From: Archaeoglobus sp. UBA230 | Lineage (GTDB): Archaea; Halobacteriota; Archaeoglobi; Archaeoglobales; Archaeoglobaceae | Assembly (NCBI GenBank): GCA_002507545.1 | Contig: DAVR01000037.1 | Span: forward strand, 1-50,712 | Length of the DNA: 50,712 bases | Direction: 5' to 3' | Part shown: piece by piece, positions 23,928 through 31,667 of the stretch | Layout: each line of letters starts with the position of its first letter | How positions within the stretch are numbered: position 1 is the stretch's first letter | Position numbers and translations under genes: made by a program | Notes under the pieces: generated by a model | Told to the model about the DNA's origin: nothing | Database searches by the model: none | What the model saw: the letters and a program-made list of their open reading frames with translations, nothing else

Positions 23928-24893
23928 TTACAAATAGTAATCCGGAGTTCTGAAATCCTTATAATCAACAAAAAACTCATTTATTCTGATATCCAGCGGA
24001 ATTCCATCTTCGTAGAGTGGAGCGAGATAATTTAGCCCTGCGCTGACTATCAATCTCGCTCTGCTTCCAGTTGGTAAACCAAATCGCCTGTCTGCTGGGT
24101 GAAGAATCTTTATTATCCCCCCAAACCCTTTGGATTCTGCTATTTCCAGCTCTCTCCTTGCAATATCCATTGCGTATCTGCTGAACGATCTTATAGCCAC
24201 TATGATCTCTCCTCTTCCTGATTTCGGAATTAATGAGATTGATGTAAGACCAGATTTAAGAAAGAGTTGTCCAGGGCTGAGAGTTGTGCCGATGTAGCTT
24301 ATAAGCTCGGTAATCCCCTTTGGCTCCCTTTCTTCAATGCTGAGCAATGCAGCATATTCGGGATATGTGTTTACTCCTGCAGATCTGAGTATGACGTCAA
24401 AAAGGGTGTTTGATATCACTGCAATTGCGAATTTGTCCTTTTCAACTGCATAATCTCCTACTCTTTCTCCCTCCTCGATTACGGTTATCAGGTTCGAAAC
24501 AAGATATGGAAATTCCGAAAATTCGTTAATAATATTTATTGCTTTTTCAAAATAATCTTTGTTTATGAAAGCGATATTGGTTGGAACGAGGCCAGAAAGA
24601 GTGTAGAGGTTAAAATTGCTTAGGTAAACATTGTATTCTATTCTCTCTGAGAATTCTCCAAGTCGCTCAAAAGCACTCTTTCTTTTCAGCACTTTAAGTC
24701 CTTTTTCGGTTAGTTCAGCCTTCCCGTTGCTGCCTCTTTTTACTAAGCCTTTCTCTTCCAACTTCTTTAAGTGATATCTAACGGTTCTTGCCCTGATGTT
24801 TATACCACGAAGCCTCAGTTCCTTTTCAATTTCATTGGAACTCAAAGCTCCCGACTCTTCGAGAATACCTATAATCTCCTCTTCGATCATCAC
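23928..24893 (-). CDS. NrpR-like transcriptional regulator (winged helix + one DUF128 domain)
   Basis: A 321-residue protein. Residues 1-75 are a winged helix (EEIIGILEESGALSSNEIEKEL, RARTVRYHLKKLEEKGLVKR, then a wing). The rest is a DUF128 domain, recognised from TLSGLVPTNIAF, VGDYAVEKDKFAIAV, GTTLSPGQLFLKSG and the NYLAPLYEDGIPLDI ending. In methanogens NrpR represses nitrogen genes and its DUF128 domains sense 2-oxoglutarate, but that protein has two DUF128 copies. This one has one. It lies just downstream of glnH-glnP, matching a nitrogen or 2-oxoglutarate role, and just upstream of the glutaryl-CoA genes. A palindrome at its promoter suggests self-regulation. Confidence 0.82.
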   Translation of the reverse strand: MMIEEEIIGILEESGALSSNEIEKELRLRGINIRARTVRYHLKKLEEKGLVKRGSNGKAELTEKGLKVLKRKSAFERLGEFSERIEYNVYLSNFNLYTLSGLVPTNIAFINKDYFEKAINIINEFSEFPYLVSNLITVIEEGERVGDYAVEKDKFAIAVISNTLFDVILRSAGVNTYPEYAALLSIEEREPKGITELISYIGTTLSPGQLFLKSGLTSISLIPKSGRGEIIVAIRSFSRYAMDIARRELEIAESKGFGGIIKILHPADRRFGLPTGSRARLIVSAGLNYLAPLYEDGIPLDIRINEFFVDYKDFRTPDYYL

Positions 24894-24908
24894 TGGATGT
24901 CAAGCATT

Positions 24909-24924
24909 AAAGATTAAAATCTTT
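24909..24924. promoter_or_regulatory. Palindrome overlapping the TATA region of the NrpR-like gene
   Basis: AAAGATT-AA-AATCTTT is a perfect inverted repeat with 7-base arms and a 2-base centre. It is centred about 24 bases upstream of the ATG at 24893, so it coincides with the expected TATA position. A dimeric regulator bound here would block TBP. AT-rich palindromes also arise by chance, and this one does not match the GGAA-N6-TTCC type of site described for methanogen NrpR. Confidence 0.4.
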
Positions 24925-24928
24925 TTAC

Positions 24929-25603
24929 TCACTTGACCTCGTAAACCCCCAGTTTTCTCTGGGAGTATGATACCAATCTGCTGAGCGGTATGGTCATCAT
25001 TAGGTAAAACAGAGCAACTCCGAGGAAAGGTGTCCATGCGTTGAAGGTTGTGTTGACTATCTGCCTTCCCACCCTTGTGAGTTCGACAATCGAGATCACT
25101 GAAAGCAGCGACGAATCCTTTAGGAGTGCAATGAATTCATTTCCTAAGGCTGGCAGAATGTTCCTGAAGGCCTGTGGGAAAATTACGTAACGCATTGCCT
25201 GAAGGTAAGTCATACCCAAGCTCCTTGCTGCCTCCATCTGTCCAATAGGTATTGACTCAATCCCAGCCCTGACTATCTCAGCTATGTAAGCTCCGCTGCA
25301 AACGCTAAGTGCTATTATCCCTGCAGGTTCTGGCTGGAGGTTAATTCCAATAGCAGGTAGACCGAAATAGACAATGAGAATCTGTACGAGGAGTGGAGTT
25401 CCTCTGATTACTTCAACATAGGCTGTTGAGATGGCGAAAGGGAGAAAGTTCTTTGAAACCCTGCCAAGACCTGCAACTGTGCCTATAATAAGTCCGAAGA
25501 TAATGGAGAGAACTGTGAGCTTTAGAGTAACCATGGCTCCAAATGCAAGGTCTGGGAGTATCTGGACAAACAGCTCGACGTCAAATTGATTTATCGCAGC
25601 CAT
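24929..25603 (-). CDS. glnP: Polar amino acid ABC transporter permease (GlnP/HisM type)
   Basis: A 224-residue permease with about five hydrophobic segments. It has TLKLTVLSIIFGLIIGTVAG at the start, YVEVIRGTPLLVQILIVYFG and the coupling motif EAARSLGMTYLQAMRYVIFPQA. It partners with the substrate-binding lipoprotein 40 bases upstream. No ATPase gene of the GlnQ type is adjacent, so the energising subunit must be elsewhere or borrowed. Substrate: a polar amino acid such as glutamine or glutamate, by family. Confidence 0.9.
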   Translation of the reverse strand: MAAINQFDVELFVQILPDLAFGAMVTLKLTVLSIIFGLIIGTVAGLGRVSKNFLPFAISTAYVEVIRGTPLLVQILIVYFGLPAIGINLQPEPAGIIALSVCSGAYIAEIVRAGIESIPIGQMEAARSLGMTYLQAMRYVIFPQAFRNILPALGNEFIALLKDSSLLSVISIVELTRVGRQIVNTTFNAWTPFLGVALFYLMMTIPLSRLVSYSQRKLGVYEVK

Positions 25604-25643
25604 TGAACTCAGAAAAAAGTTGAGATATAAAAAAATTTATTTT

Positions 25644-26432
25644 TCACTCACCAAACCATTTGTTGTAAATCTTATCGTATGTGCCGTCTTCTTTGATTTC
25701 CTTCAGAACTTCATTGATCTTCTCAAGCAGTGCTGGATTGTCTTTGTTCACAGCAATTCCATAGTATTCTGGGGCAAATTCATCGGATTCGACAACGCGG
25801 TATATGTCTGGGTTCTCTTTGGCGGCTATGTAGGCAACGAAGTTGTCAATAATTGCAGCATCCGCATCCCCTTTCTGAACCGCCATGAGTGCTTCTGGAG
25901 TGCCCTCAAATCTCTTGATTTCAAGCTGTATTCCTTTCTCGTCCTTCAACCTCTGAGCTGCAAAGTCTCCGGTTGTTCCCTGCTGTACTGCAACGATCTT
26001 TCCATTTAAATCGTCAACGTCCTGTATCTCCGTGTTGTCTGCTTTAGTTAGGATGACCTGCTTCGCCTCAAAGTAAGGGTCGCTGAAGTCAACCTGCTTT
26101 GCCCTTTCCTCGGTTATCGTCATTGCCGAGCATATTACGTCATATTTGTGTGCCAGAAGCCCCGGAATAATTCCATCCCACGCTGTGTTGACGAACTTAA
26201 CCTTAAGCCCCATCCTGTTTGCGATTTCTGTCATGAGATCAATGTCAAACCCCGTATATTCTCCTGTTTTCTCGTCGGTGTATTCGAATGGTGGATACGC
26301 TATATCACTCCCAACCGTCAGAAAGCCTTCTTCTACAAGCTTTATCTTTTTTTCTTCGGTTGGTGTCTGTTGTGCACATCCCAGAATTAGAACTGCTGCC
26401 AGAATTACCATAGCAGTAACAACCCTCTTCAT
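25644..26432 (-). CDS. glnH: Polar amino acid ABC transporter substrate-binding lipoprotein
   Basis: A 262-residue family 3 solute-binding protein. The lipobox ILGCAQQ (Cys19) is followed by a short Thr/Pro tether. The mature domain opens LTVGSDIAYPPFEYTDEKTG and includes GFDIDLMTEIANRMGL, IPGLLAHKYDVICSAMTITEER and the IAVNKDNPALLEKINEVL hinge region. It is tethered outside the membrane and delivers ligand to the GlnP-type permease. GAGGTG lies upstream of the ATG, so this message has a leader, unlike its divergent neighbour. Confidence 0.92.
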   Translation of the reverse strand: MKRVVTAMVILAAVLILGCAQQTPTEEKKIKLVEEGFLTVGSDIAYPPFEYTDEKTGEYTGFDIDLMTEIANRMGLKVKFVNTAWDGIIPGLLAHKYDVICSAMTITEERAKQVDFSDPYFEAKQVILTKADNTEIQDVDDLNGKIVAVQQGTTGDFAAQRLKDEKGIQLEIKRFEGTPEALMAVQKGDADAAIIDNFVAYIAAKENPDIYRVVESDEFAPEYYGIAVNKDNPALLEKINEVLKEIKEDGTYDKIYNKWFGE

Positions 26433-26493
26433 TCTTACACCTCGCCTTTAGCAAGATTTGATACTTAAAAAATTTTCGAAACTTTAAAGTTAA

Positions 26494-26503
26494 TTTTTTA
26501 AAC
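26494..26503 (+). promoter_or_regulatory. TATA box for the DMT transporter gene
   Basis: TTTTTTAAAC is centred 26 bases before the GTG at 26525, predicting a leaderless message. A second AT-rich stretch near 26465-26475 would serve glnH on the other strand. Confidence 0.5.
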
Positions 26504-26524
26504 AAACTGCAACTTCTGCCAAAG

Positions 26525-27340
26525 GTGAAGAGGTTATACGCTGATCTGGGGCTTGCGGTTGTTGCTTTGATATGGGGCTCTACATTTCCGGTTGTGAAGA
26601 TAGCTCTGGACAGCATGTCGCCTTTTGCTTTTAATACAGTTAGATTTTTCATAGCATGCCTTTTCTTTGTCCCATTCCTCAAATGGGGGAATTTTAAAGA
26701 CGGTTTCAAGATTGGAGTGGTATCTTTTCTGGGCTATACTTTCCAGACGGTCGGGCTTGATTACACTACAGCAACCAATGCAGGTTTTATAACCTCGACC
26801 TATGTTGTATTAGCCCCAATAATTTCTTGGCTTGTTTACAAGGATGTGTTTGATAGGCGAGACGTTTTTGGAGTGATTCTGGCATTTACGGGGTTCTACT
26901 TTCTTTCCGGATACTCAGGATTCAATATCGGCGACATTCTCATGCTCTTCTGTGCCCTCTTTTTCGGAGCAGAGATCGCCATGATCTCTCATTACTCTCG
27001 CCTCAGTAATCCAACCATGCTCGCCTTCTGGCAAGCCTTTGCTATATTCATTCTCTCCGCCCCATTTGCAGCTTTCACAACGGTCAAATTTGAGATGAAC
27101 ACAACTGTTATTGCAGCGATACTTATCACGGCTTTCTTCGCGACATTTGTTGCAAAGATGCTCCAGAACTGGCTTCAGAGTTACACCAAGTCCTCAGACG
27201 CTGCTGTGATACTCTCCCTTGAAGGTGTATTTGCCCACCTTTTTAGTGTTTTATTTCTTGCCGAAATTTTAACATTAACCCAGTATTTTGGCGCGCTTTT
27301 AATATTATTGGCAGTAATCATAGTTTCACTCAGAGAATAG
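26525..27340 (+). CDS. EamA/DMT-family transporter
   Basis: A 271-residue membrane protein with ten hydrophobic segments in two EamA halves. The first half opens LAVVALIWGSTFPVVKIAL and the second contains LFFGAEIAMISHYSRLSNPT. Members export or import metabolites such as amino acids; this one cannot be assigned. It begins with GTG at the predicted transcription start. It is divergent from glnH, which might hint at amino acid traffic. Confidence 0.88.
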   Translation: MKRLYADLGLAVVALIWGSTFPVVKIALDSMSPFAFNTVRFFIACLFFVPFLKWGNFKDGFKIGVVSFLGYTFQTVGLDYTTATNAGFITSTYVVLAPIISWLVYKDVFDRRDVFGVILAFTGFYFLSGYSGFNIGDILMLFCALFFGAEIAMISHYSRLSNPTMLAFWQAFAIFILSAPFAAFTTVKFEMNTTVIAAILITAFFATFVAKMLQNWLQSYTKSSDAAVILSLEGVFAHLFSVLFLAEILTLTQYFGALLILLAVIIVSLRE

Positions 27341-27415
27341 TCTCCAAATCTGAGAAATTTTGATTTACCGTAATATTCTTATATTTCAAAAACAAAGATA
27401 AAATTGGGTGATAGT

Positions 27416-27730
27416 ATGGGTGTGCATAGAATAACGAGTGAGGCTGCTAAGTATTATGCTCAGAGGGAGAGAGTAGTTGGAGCGGGGATAGCCCTCCTCG
27501 GTGAGGCAAGCATGAATCTTGATAAGCTTGATAAAGACCAGTTTGAAAAACTTGGAGATTTGGCTGCAAAGCTTCTTCCTCATTCTCCGGGATATGCAGG
27601 CAAAATGATGCCGATAGTCGCAAGATTGTTCTGGAGACTCGCTGGTGTTAACGAGAAGGAATTTGGCTTCGCTGAGCTTGAAGAGCTTGAGAGGGAGATT
27701 GAAGAGGTCAAAAAAGAACTTGGCTTTTAA
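27416..27730 (+). CDS. Small helical protein of unknown function (104 aa)
   Basis: A 104-residue soluble, mostly helical protein with no recognised domain. It has an N-terminal MGVHRITSEAAKYYAQRER, a central FEKLGDLAAKLLPHSPGYAG and an acidic heptad-like tail (ELEELEREIEEVKKEL) that could form a coiled coil. The frame also opens at a TTG at 27404, but the ATG at 27416 follows GGTGAT closely and a TATA-like CTTATATTTC at 27378-27387 places transcription near 27408. Codon use and charge balance look like a genuine gene. No functional clue from neighbours. Confidence 0.65.
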   Translation: MGVHRITSEAAKYYAQRERVVGAGIALLGEASMNLDKLDKDQFEKLGDLAAKLLPHSPGYAGKMMPIVARLFWRLAGVNEKEFGFAELEELEREIEEVKKELGF

Positions 27731-27793
27731 ACTATTTTTTAAAATCCTTACAGCACGAAACTCAGTTTTGCGAGTATTGGATGTGAAAGTCAA

Positions 27794-27998
27794 TGTAAGT
27801 CTGAGGCAGTCTTCATAGCTGCTGGAGTATCACTCCTTATTTCATCAGTCATACCAATGCTTGAAATCTACGACGACACCTGCAGATATACTGTCCATTC
27901 AATCGTGGCTCTGACAGCAATCTCAGTTTTCAGACGCTCTGCTTGTTGTTTTTATAGTTCTTTATTCCCGTCTTTTTATATTCGATCAATACACGTGA
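27794..27998 (+). pseudogene. Possible frameshifted relic of a small membrane protein
   Basis: Reading from 27803, one frame gives the hydrophobic run AVFIAAGVSLLISSVIPML, then SIVALTAISVF up to about 27930. From about 27933 a different frame continues in the same style, DALLVVFIVLYSRLFIFDQYT, to a TGA at 27996-27998. Two membrane-like segments in adjacent frames, with no start codon before the first, suggest a decayed gene with a frameshift near 27915-27933. The family is not recognisable and the match of the two halves is only by composition. Confidence 0.3.
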
Positions 27999-28014
27999 GT
28001 CGAAGCTTTATTAT

Positions 28015-28039
28015 GCTCGGCTGTCCTGCAGCCATGAGC
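28015..28039. other. Hairpin upstream of argG
   Basis: GCTCGGCTG at 28015-28023 can pair with CAGCC plus GAGC at 28029-28039, with a 5-base loop and a 2-base AT bulge, making nine pairs. It lies upstream of the predicted argG transcription start, so it is not in the argG leader. It could end the upstream transcript or belong to a small RNA, since a TATA-like stretch lies near 27973-27983. Confidence 0.35.
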
Positions 28040-28084
28040 GTTGGAAAGTTGCGAAGTCCAAAAATGTGCTTAGAGATGCAAAAG

Positions 28085-28092
28085 CTTTAAAC
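28085..28092 (+). promoter_or_regulatory. TATA box for argG
   Basis: CTTTAAAC is centred about 25 bases before the ATG at 28113, which favours that start, and a leaderless message, over the ATG at 28098. Confidence 0.5.
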
Positions 28093-28112
28093 ATTAGATG
28101 ACTACGTGCTGT

Positions 28113-29285
28113 ATGAAAGTAGTCCTCTCGTACTCTGGAGGCTTGGACACAACAGTGTGTATACCTTTGTTGAAAGAGAAATATGGATTTAATGAAGTCA
28201 TTACGGTAACGGTTGACATCGGACAGCCTGAGAGTGATGTTAAACAGGCTGAAGAGAGAGGAAAGAAGTATGCCGATAAGCATTACACCATAGACGCAAG
28301 AGAAGACTTTGTTTTGGAACTCTTTAAGCTGATAAAGGCAAATGGCGAGTATGAGGGCTACGTTCTTGGAACTGCCCTTGCCAGACCCTTGATAGCCGAA
28401 AAGGTTGTAGAGGTTGCGAAGAAGGAGAATGCTGATGCAATCGCACACGGTTGCACCGGGAAAGGAAATGACCAGCTTAGATTCGAAAACGTGTTCAGGC
28501 AGTATGGCTTCAAGGTTATAGCGCCGGTGAGAGACCTCAACTTGACAAGGGAATGGGAGATTGAATACGCGAAGCAGCATGGGATAGATGTGCCAGCGAC
28601 GAAGGAGAAGCCCTACAGCATTGACGAAAACCTCTGGAGCAGAAGCATAGAAGGTGGAAAGCTTGAAGACCCGTCCTTCACCCCACCAGAAGACATTTAC
28701 GAGTGGACTGCAAGTCCTGAAAAAGCCCCAGACGAGCCGGAGCTCATAAAAATTGAGTTTGAAAAGGGAGTTCCGGTAGCCCTAAATGATAAGAGAATGG
28801 GCGGCTTTGAACTGATCAATAAGCTAAACGAAATTGGTGGCAGACATGGCGTGGGCAGGACGGATATGATAGAGGACAGGGTTCTCGGACTTAAGGCAAG
28901 GGAGAATTATGAGCATCCCGCAGCCACGATCCTGATCACAGCCCACCGAGACCTTGAAAAACTCGTTTTGAGCAGAAGGGAGCTGAAGTTCAAGAAGTTT
29001 GTTGAGGAGGAGTGGGCAGAGCTTGTTTACTACGGGTTAACGAATGACCCGCTTTACGACGACCTGAATGCATTCATTGATAAGACTCAGGAAAGGGTTA
29101 CGGGGTGGGTCAAAATGAGGCTTTTTAAGGGAAGCATCATTCCAGTGGCGAGACACTCAGAATTTGCACTCTATTCGGAAGAACTCGTCTCCTTTGACAC
29201 AGGTGCGATTAACCAAAGGCTTGCTGAGGGCTTTGCAGCTTTTCATGGTCTGCAGGGAAGGCTGTTCAGAAGGCTGTTCCAGTAA
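28113..29285 (+). CDS. argG: Argininosuccinate synthase
   Basis: A 390-residue enzyme that joins citrulline and aspartate using ATP, the penultimate step of arginine synthesis. The N-type ATP pyrophosphatase loop is [27 protein letters not shown] and [15 protein letters not shown] are characteristic substrate-binding blocks. The frame starts at 28098, but the ATG at 28113 places SYSGGLDT at the usual distance from the N-terminus and fits the TATA box. No other arginine gene is adjacent. Confidence 0.96.
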   Translation: MKVVLSYSGGLDTTVCIPLLKEKYGFNEVITVTVDIGQPESDVKQAEERGKKYADKHYTIDAREDFVLELFKLIKANGEYEGYVLGTALARPLIAEKVVEVAKKENADAIAHGCTGKGNDQLRFENVFRQYGFKVIAPVRDLNLTREWEIEYAKQHGIDVPATKEKPYSIDENLWSRSIEGGKLEDPSFTPPEDIYEWTASPEKAPDEPELIKIEFEKGVPVALNDKRMGGFELINKLNEIGGRHGVGRTDMIEDRVLGLKARENYEHPAATILITAHRDLEKLVLSRRELKFKKFVEEEWAELVYYGLTNDPLYDDLNAFIDKTQERVTGWVKMRLFKGSIIPVARHSEFALYSEELVSFDTGAINQRLAEGFAAFHGLQGRLFRRLFQ

Positions 29286-29287
29286 CA

Positions 29288-29300
29288 TTTTAAATTTAAA
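29288..29300 (+). promoter_or_regulatory. TATA box for the CinA-N-like gene
   Basis: TTTTAAATTTAAA begins just after the argG stop and is centred about 21-25 bases before the ATG at 29315, predicting a leaderless or near-leaderless message. Confidence 0.5.
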
Positions 29301-29314
29301 ACTCAATTTTCATT

Positions 29315-30004
29315 ATGGAGTTTATCATAATCTCTGTGGGGAACGAGATACTCAGTGGAGACATAAACAACACGAATGCAACCTACATGGCAAAGAAGCT
29401 TACCAAACTGGGTCACAGGGTAAGGAAGATCATAACAGTTCCTGATGATGTGAACGTTATAGCAGAGGAGGTCAGAAAAGCTTCGGAGGAGGCGGACTTC
29501 GTTCTTGTCACAGGTGGACTTGGCGCCACCCATGATGATGTCACTGCAGAGGGAATTGCGAGGGCGTTTGGAAGAGAACTTGTTGTAAACAAAGAGGTTT
29601 ACGAGTGGCTGAGCAAGCTGAGCAGAAACGAGGAGGCTGTGAAAAAAATTTCTTCTGTACCTGAAGGCAGCGAGATAATCTGGAATGATGTTGGGGCAGC
29701 TCCGGCATTTATCGTCGAGAACGTTGCCGTTATGCCCGGAGTGCCTGCAGAAATGGAAAACACCTTTGGGAAGATACTGGAGAGGTTCGAAAGAGCGAGT
29801 TACTATGAGGATACGGTGAGAGTTGAAGGTTTTGAGGTTAAGATCGTGGACAAGCTAAACAAGGTGGTTGAACAGTTTCCCGATGTGCAGATCGGCTCGT
29901 ATCCGAAATCGGGTTATGTTCTGGTGAAGTTTTCTGGAAGCGATGACAGGAGGGTTAAAGAGGCGATAAAAAAGTTTGAGGAACTTGTAAATGCTAAGAG
30001 GTAA
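29315..30004 (+). CDS. CinA N-terminal-like (MoCF-biosynthesis-fold) protein
   Basis: A 229-residue protein of the COG1058 type: ISVGNEILSGDINNTNATYMA, LVTGGLGATHDDVTAEGIARA and VMPGVPAEMENTF. This fold is shared with MoaB/MogA molybdopterin-binding proteins. In bacterial CinA the domain hydrolyses ADP-ribose-type dinucleotides and is joined to an NMN deamidase domain, which is absent here. Archaeal stand-alone forms are common and may act in nucleotide cofactor repair. It overlaps the next gene, pyrC, by 14 bases. Confidence 0.85.
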   Translation: MEFIIISVGNEILSGDINNTNATYMAKKLTKLGHRVRKIITVPDDVNVIAEEVRKASEEADFVLVTGGLGATHDDVTAEGIARAFGRELVVNKEVYEWLSKLSRNEEAVKKISSVPEGSEIIWNDVGAAPAFIVENVAVMPGVPAEMENTFGKILERFERASYYEDTVRVEGFEVKIVDKLNKVVEQFPDVQIGSYPKSGYVLVKFSGSDDRRVKEAIKKFEELVNAKR

Positions 30005-31199
30005 GGTATTCTACCAAGGAGAGCTCGTTGAAGCTGGAATTGAAATCGAAGAGGGAAGAATTAAGCGAATTGGTAAACTTGTTAGGGGAAGAGAGGTTAA
30101 AGGTATAATCCTGCCCGCTGGAATTGACGTCCATGTCCACCTAAGGGACTTTGATGAAAAATACAAGGAGACGATTGAGACAGGAACAGAGGCTGCACTG
30201 CATGGGGGAATCTGTTTAGTTGTTGATCAGCCGAACACTAAGCCCGTTGTTGACTCAGAGCATGTTTATTTCAGGAGGATGGAGAGGGCAAAGAAAAAGG
30301 TCTTTGTTGATTACTCTCTGAACCTTGCCCTAACAAACTCAAATTTCAGCAGGATTGAGGATATAGTGGAAAAAATCATACAAAAATATCATCTTCCGGC
30401 AGTTGGAGAGGTCTTCATCCAGCACAACAATGAGGATTTGCAAATTGACTACGAAACTCTCAAAAAAGTTGTGGAGAAAGTCAAAAACTTAATTACACTT
30501 CATGCAGAAGACCCTGAATTGGTCAAACCCGGTTCTCCAAACTTCAGATTCAGGAGCAGAGAGGCAGAGATAAGAGCGGTTGAGAAGGCCTTGGAGATTT
30601 CAAGATTCCACTTTTGCCACATCTCCACCAAAGACTCGGCTGAAAAGATAATGAAAAGCACCTCGACCTTTGAAGTTACTCCTCATCATCTCCTTCTTTC
30701 CGTTGATGACTATGCAAAACTTGGAGATGCTGTAAACGTAAATCCACCCCTTAGAAGTAGAGACGAAGCTGAGTGGCTGCTGAGGAATTTCAATAATGCC
30801 GATATCCTCGCATCAGACCACGCACCCCACACGCCTGAGGATAAAAAGGTTGGTGCACCGGGTTTTCCGGGTGTGGAGACAATGTATCCTATTTTTGTCT
30901 TCCTCGCAAAAGAGGGTGTTGTCAGTTTCAGAGACCTTGTTGAGAAGGTAGCTGAAAACCCATCGAGAATTTTCGGTTTTAAAGGTTACGGGGGGATTGA
31001 GGTTGGAAACTTTGCGAATTTTGCTGTTTTTGACTTGAGAGATATTGTGAAAATAAGGGACGAAATGCTCCACTCAAAATGTGGGTGGACACCCTACGAG
31101 GGTTTCAAGGCTGTGTTTCCGAAGGAAGTTTATCTCAGGGGAACTGAAGTTTTGGAATGTAATGAGAGGCTTGGAAGGGTTTTGGATTTAAGACTCTGA
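29991..31199 (+). CDS. pyrC: Dihydroorotase
   Basis: A 402-residue class I dihydroorotase of the amidohydrolase superfamily, which cyclises carbamoyl aspartate in pyrimidine synthesis. Metal ligands are visible in DVHVHLRD, LHAEDPEL, FCHISTKDS and the catalytic ASDHAPHT. The substrate arginine is in HLRD. Compared with bacterial enzymes the usual RDPG turn reads RDFDEKYKET. No other pyrimidine gene is next to it. Confidence 0.94.
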   Translation: MLRGKVFYQGELVEAGIEIEEGRIKRIGKLVRGREVKGIILPAGIDVHVHLRDFDEKYKETIETGTEAALHGGICLVVDQPNTKPVVDSEHVYFRRMERAKKKVFVDYSLNLALTNSNFSRIEDIVEKIIQKYHLPAVGEVFIQHNNEDLQIDYETLKKVVEKVKNLITLHAEDPELVKPGSPNFRFRSREAEIRAVEKALEISRFHFCHISTKDSAEKIMKSTSTFEVTPHHLLLSVDDYAKLGDAVNVNPPLRSRDEAEWLLRNFNNADILASDHAPHTPEDKKVGAPGFPGVETMYPIFVFLAKEGVVSFRDLVEKVAENPSRIFGFKGYGGIEVGNFANFAVFDLRDIVKIRDEMLHSKCGWTPYEGFKAVFPKEVYLRGTEVLECNERLGRVLDLRL

Positions 31200-31232
31200 T
31201 GCATTCTTGCATTTTCGATGTTAAGAGAAAAG

Positions 31233-31241
31233 CTTTTAAAG
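31233..31241 (+). promoter_or_regulatory. TATA box for the receiver-domain gene
   Basis: The palindromic CTTTTAAAG is centred 26 bases before the ATG at 31263. This makes the upstream in-frame ATG at 31218 unlikely, because it lies before the box. Confidence 0.6.
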
Positions 31242-31262
31242 TTGTTTACGATAGTAGTAATA

Positions 31263-31631
31263 ATGAGCATCAGATTGTTGGTAGTTGATGATGATGACAG
31301 CATAAGGGAGATTGTGAAGGTGATGCTGAAGGACTACGAAATAATCGAGGCTACCAACGGATATGAAGCAATTAGACTGTATGAAAAAATACGTCCCGAT
31401 CTCGTCCTGATGGACGTTTCAATGCCCCAGATGGATGGAGTCGAGGCTACAAAAGAGATTGTGAAAATTGATCCTAAAGCCATCGTAATTGGTTTGACAG
31501 CTTTTGCCAGAAGTAGGGGCAAAGAGATGCTTGCTGCAGGGGCGAAAGAGGTGGTAGAGAAACCCTTCACGAGGAGAATGCTAAAAGATATAATAGAAAG
31601 ACACTTAGCCAGTGCTGTTGCCGGCTCATGA
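31263..31631 (+). CDS. Stand-alone response-regulator receiver protein
   Basis: A 122-residue CheY-like receiver. The acidic cluster VVDDDDS, the phospho-acceptor Asp in DLVLMDVSMPQMDG, the switch Thr in VIGLTAFAR and the Lys in VVEKPFTRR are all in place. It has no output domain, so it should act by binding a partner such as a kinase or an adaptor. The frame opens at 31218, but the ATG at 31263 lies 26 bases after a TATA box and begins the domain directly. Not next to a kinase; the histidine kinase at 49154-50638 is one possible partner. Confidence 0.9.
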   Translation: MSIRLLVVDDDDSIREIVKVMLKDYEIIEATNGYEAIRLYEKIRPDLVLMDVSMPQMDGVEATKEIVKIDPKAIVIGLTAFARSRGKEMLAAGAKEVVEKPFTRRMLKDIIERHLASAVAGS

Positions 31632-31667
31632 TTAAATTTTTCTAACAGATATGAGCTCTTTTCCTCA

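Larger units (their letters stand above)
27731..28112. other. 382-base stretch without a convincing gene
   Basis: The longest gap in the window. One frame (27743-28090) lacks an early start codon, has cysteine- and serine-rich composition unlike its neighbours, and looks hydrophobic only in its first half. The stretch contains what may be a decayed membrane-protein relic (27794-27998), a hairpin (28015-28039) and the argG promoter (28085-28092). Nothing else could be supported. Confidence 0.5.

Noticed and set aside
27857..28090. Plus-strand open frame before argG considered as a gene
   Set aside because: No promoter or ribosome-binding site at its ATG, and the second half has unnatural composition. 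A relic with a frameshift explains the hydrophobic parts better.
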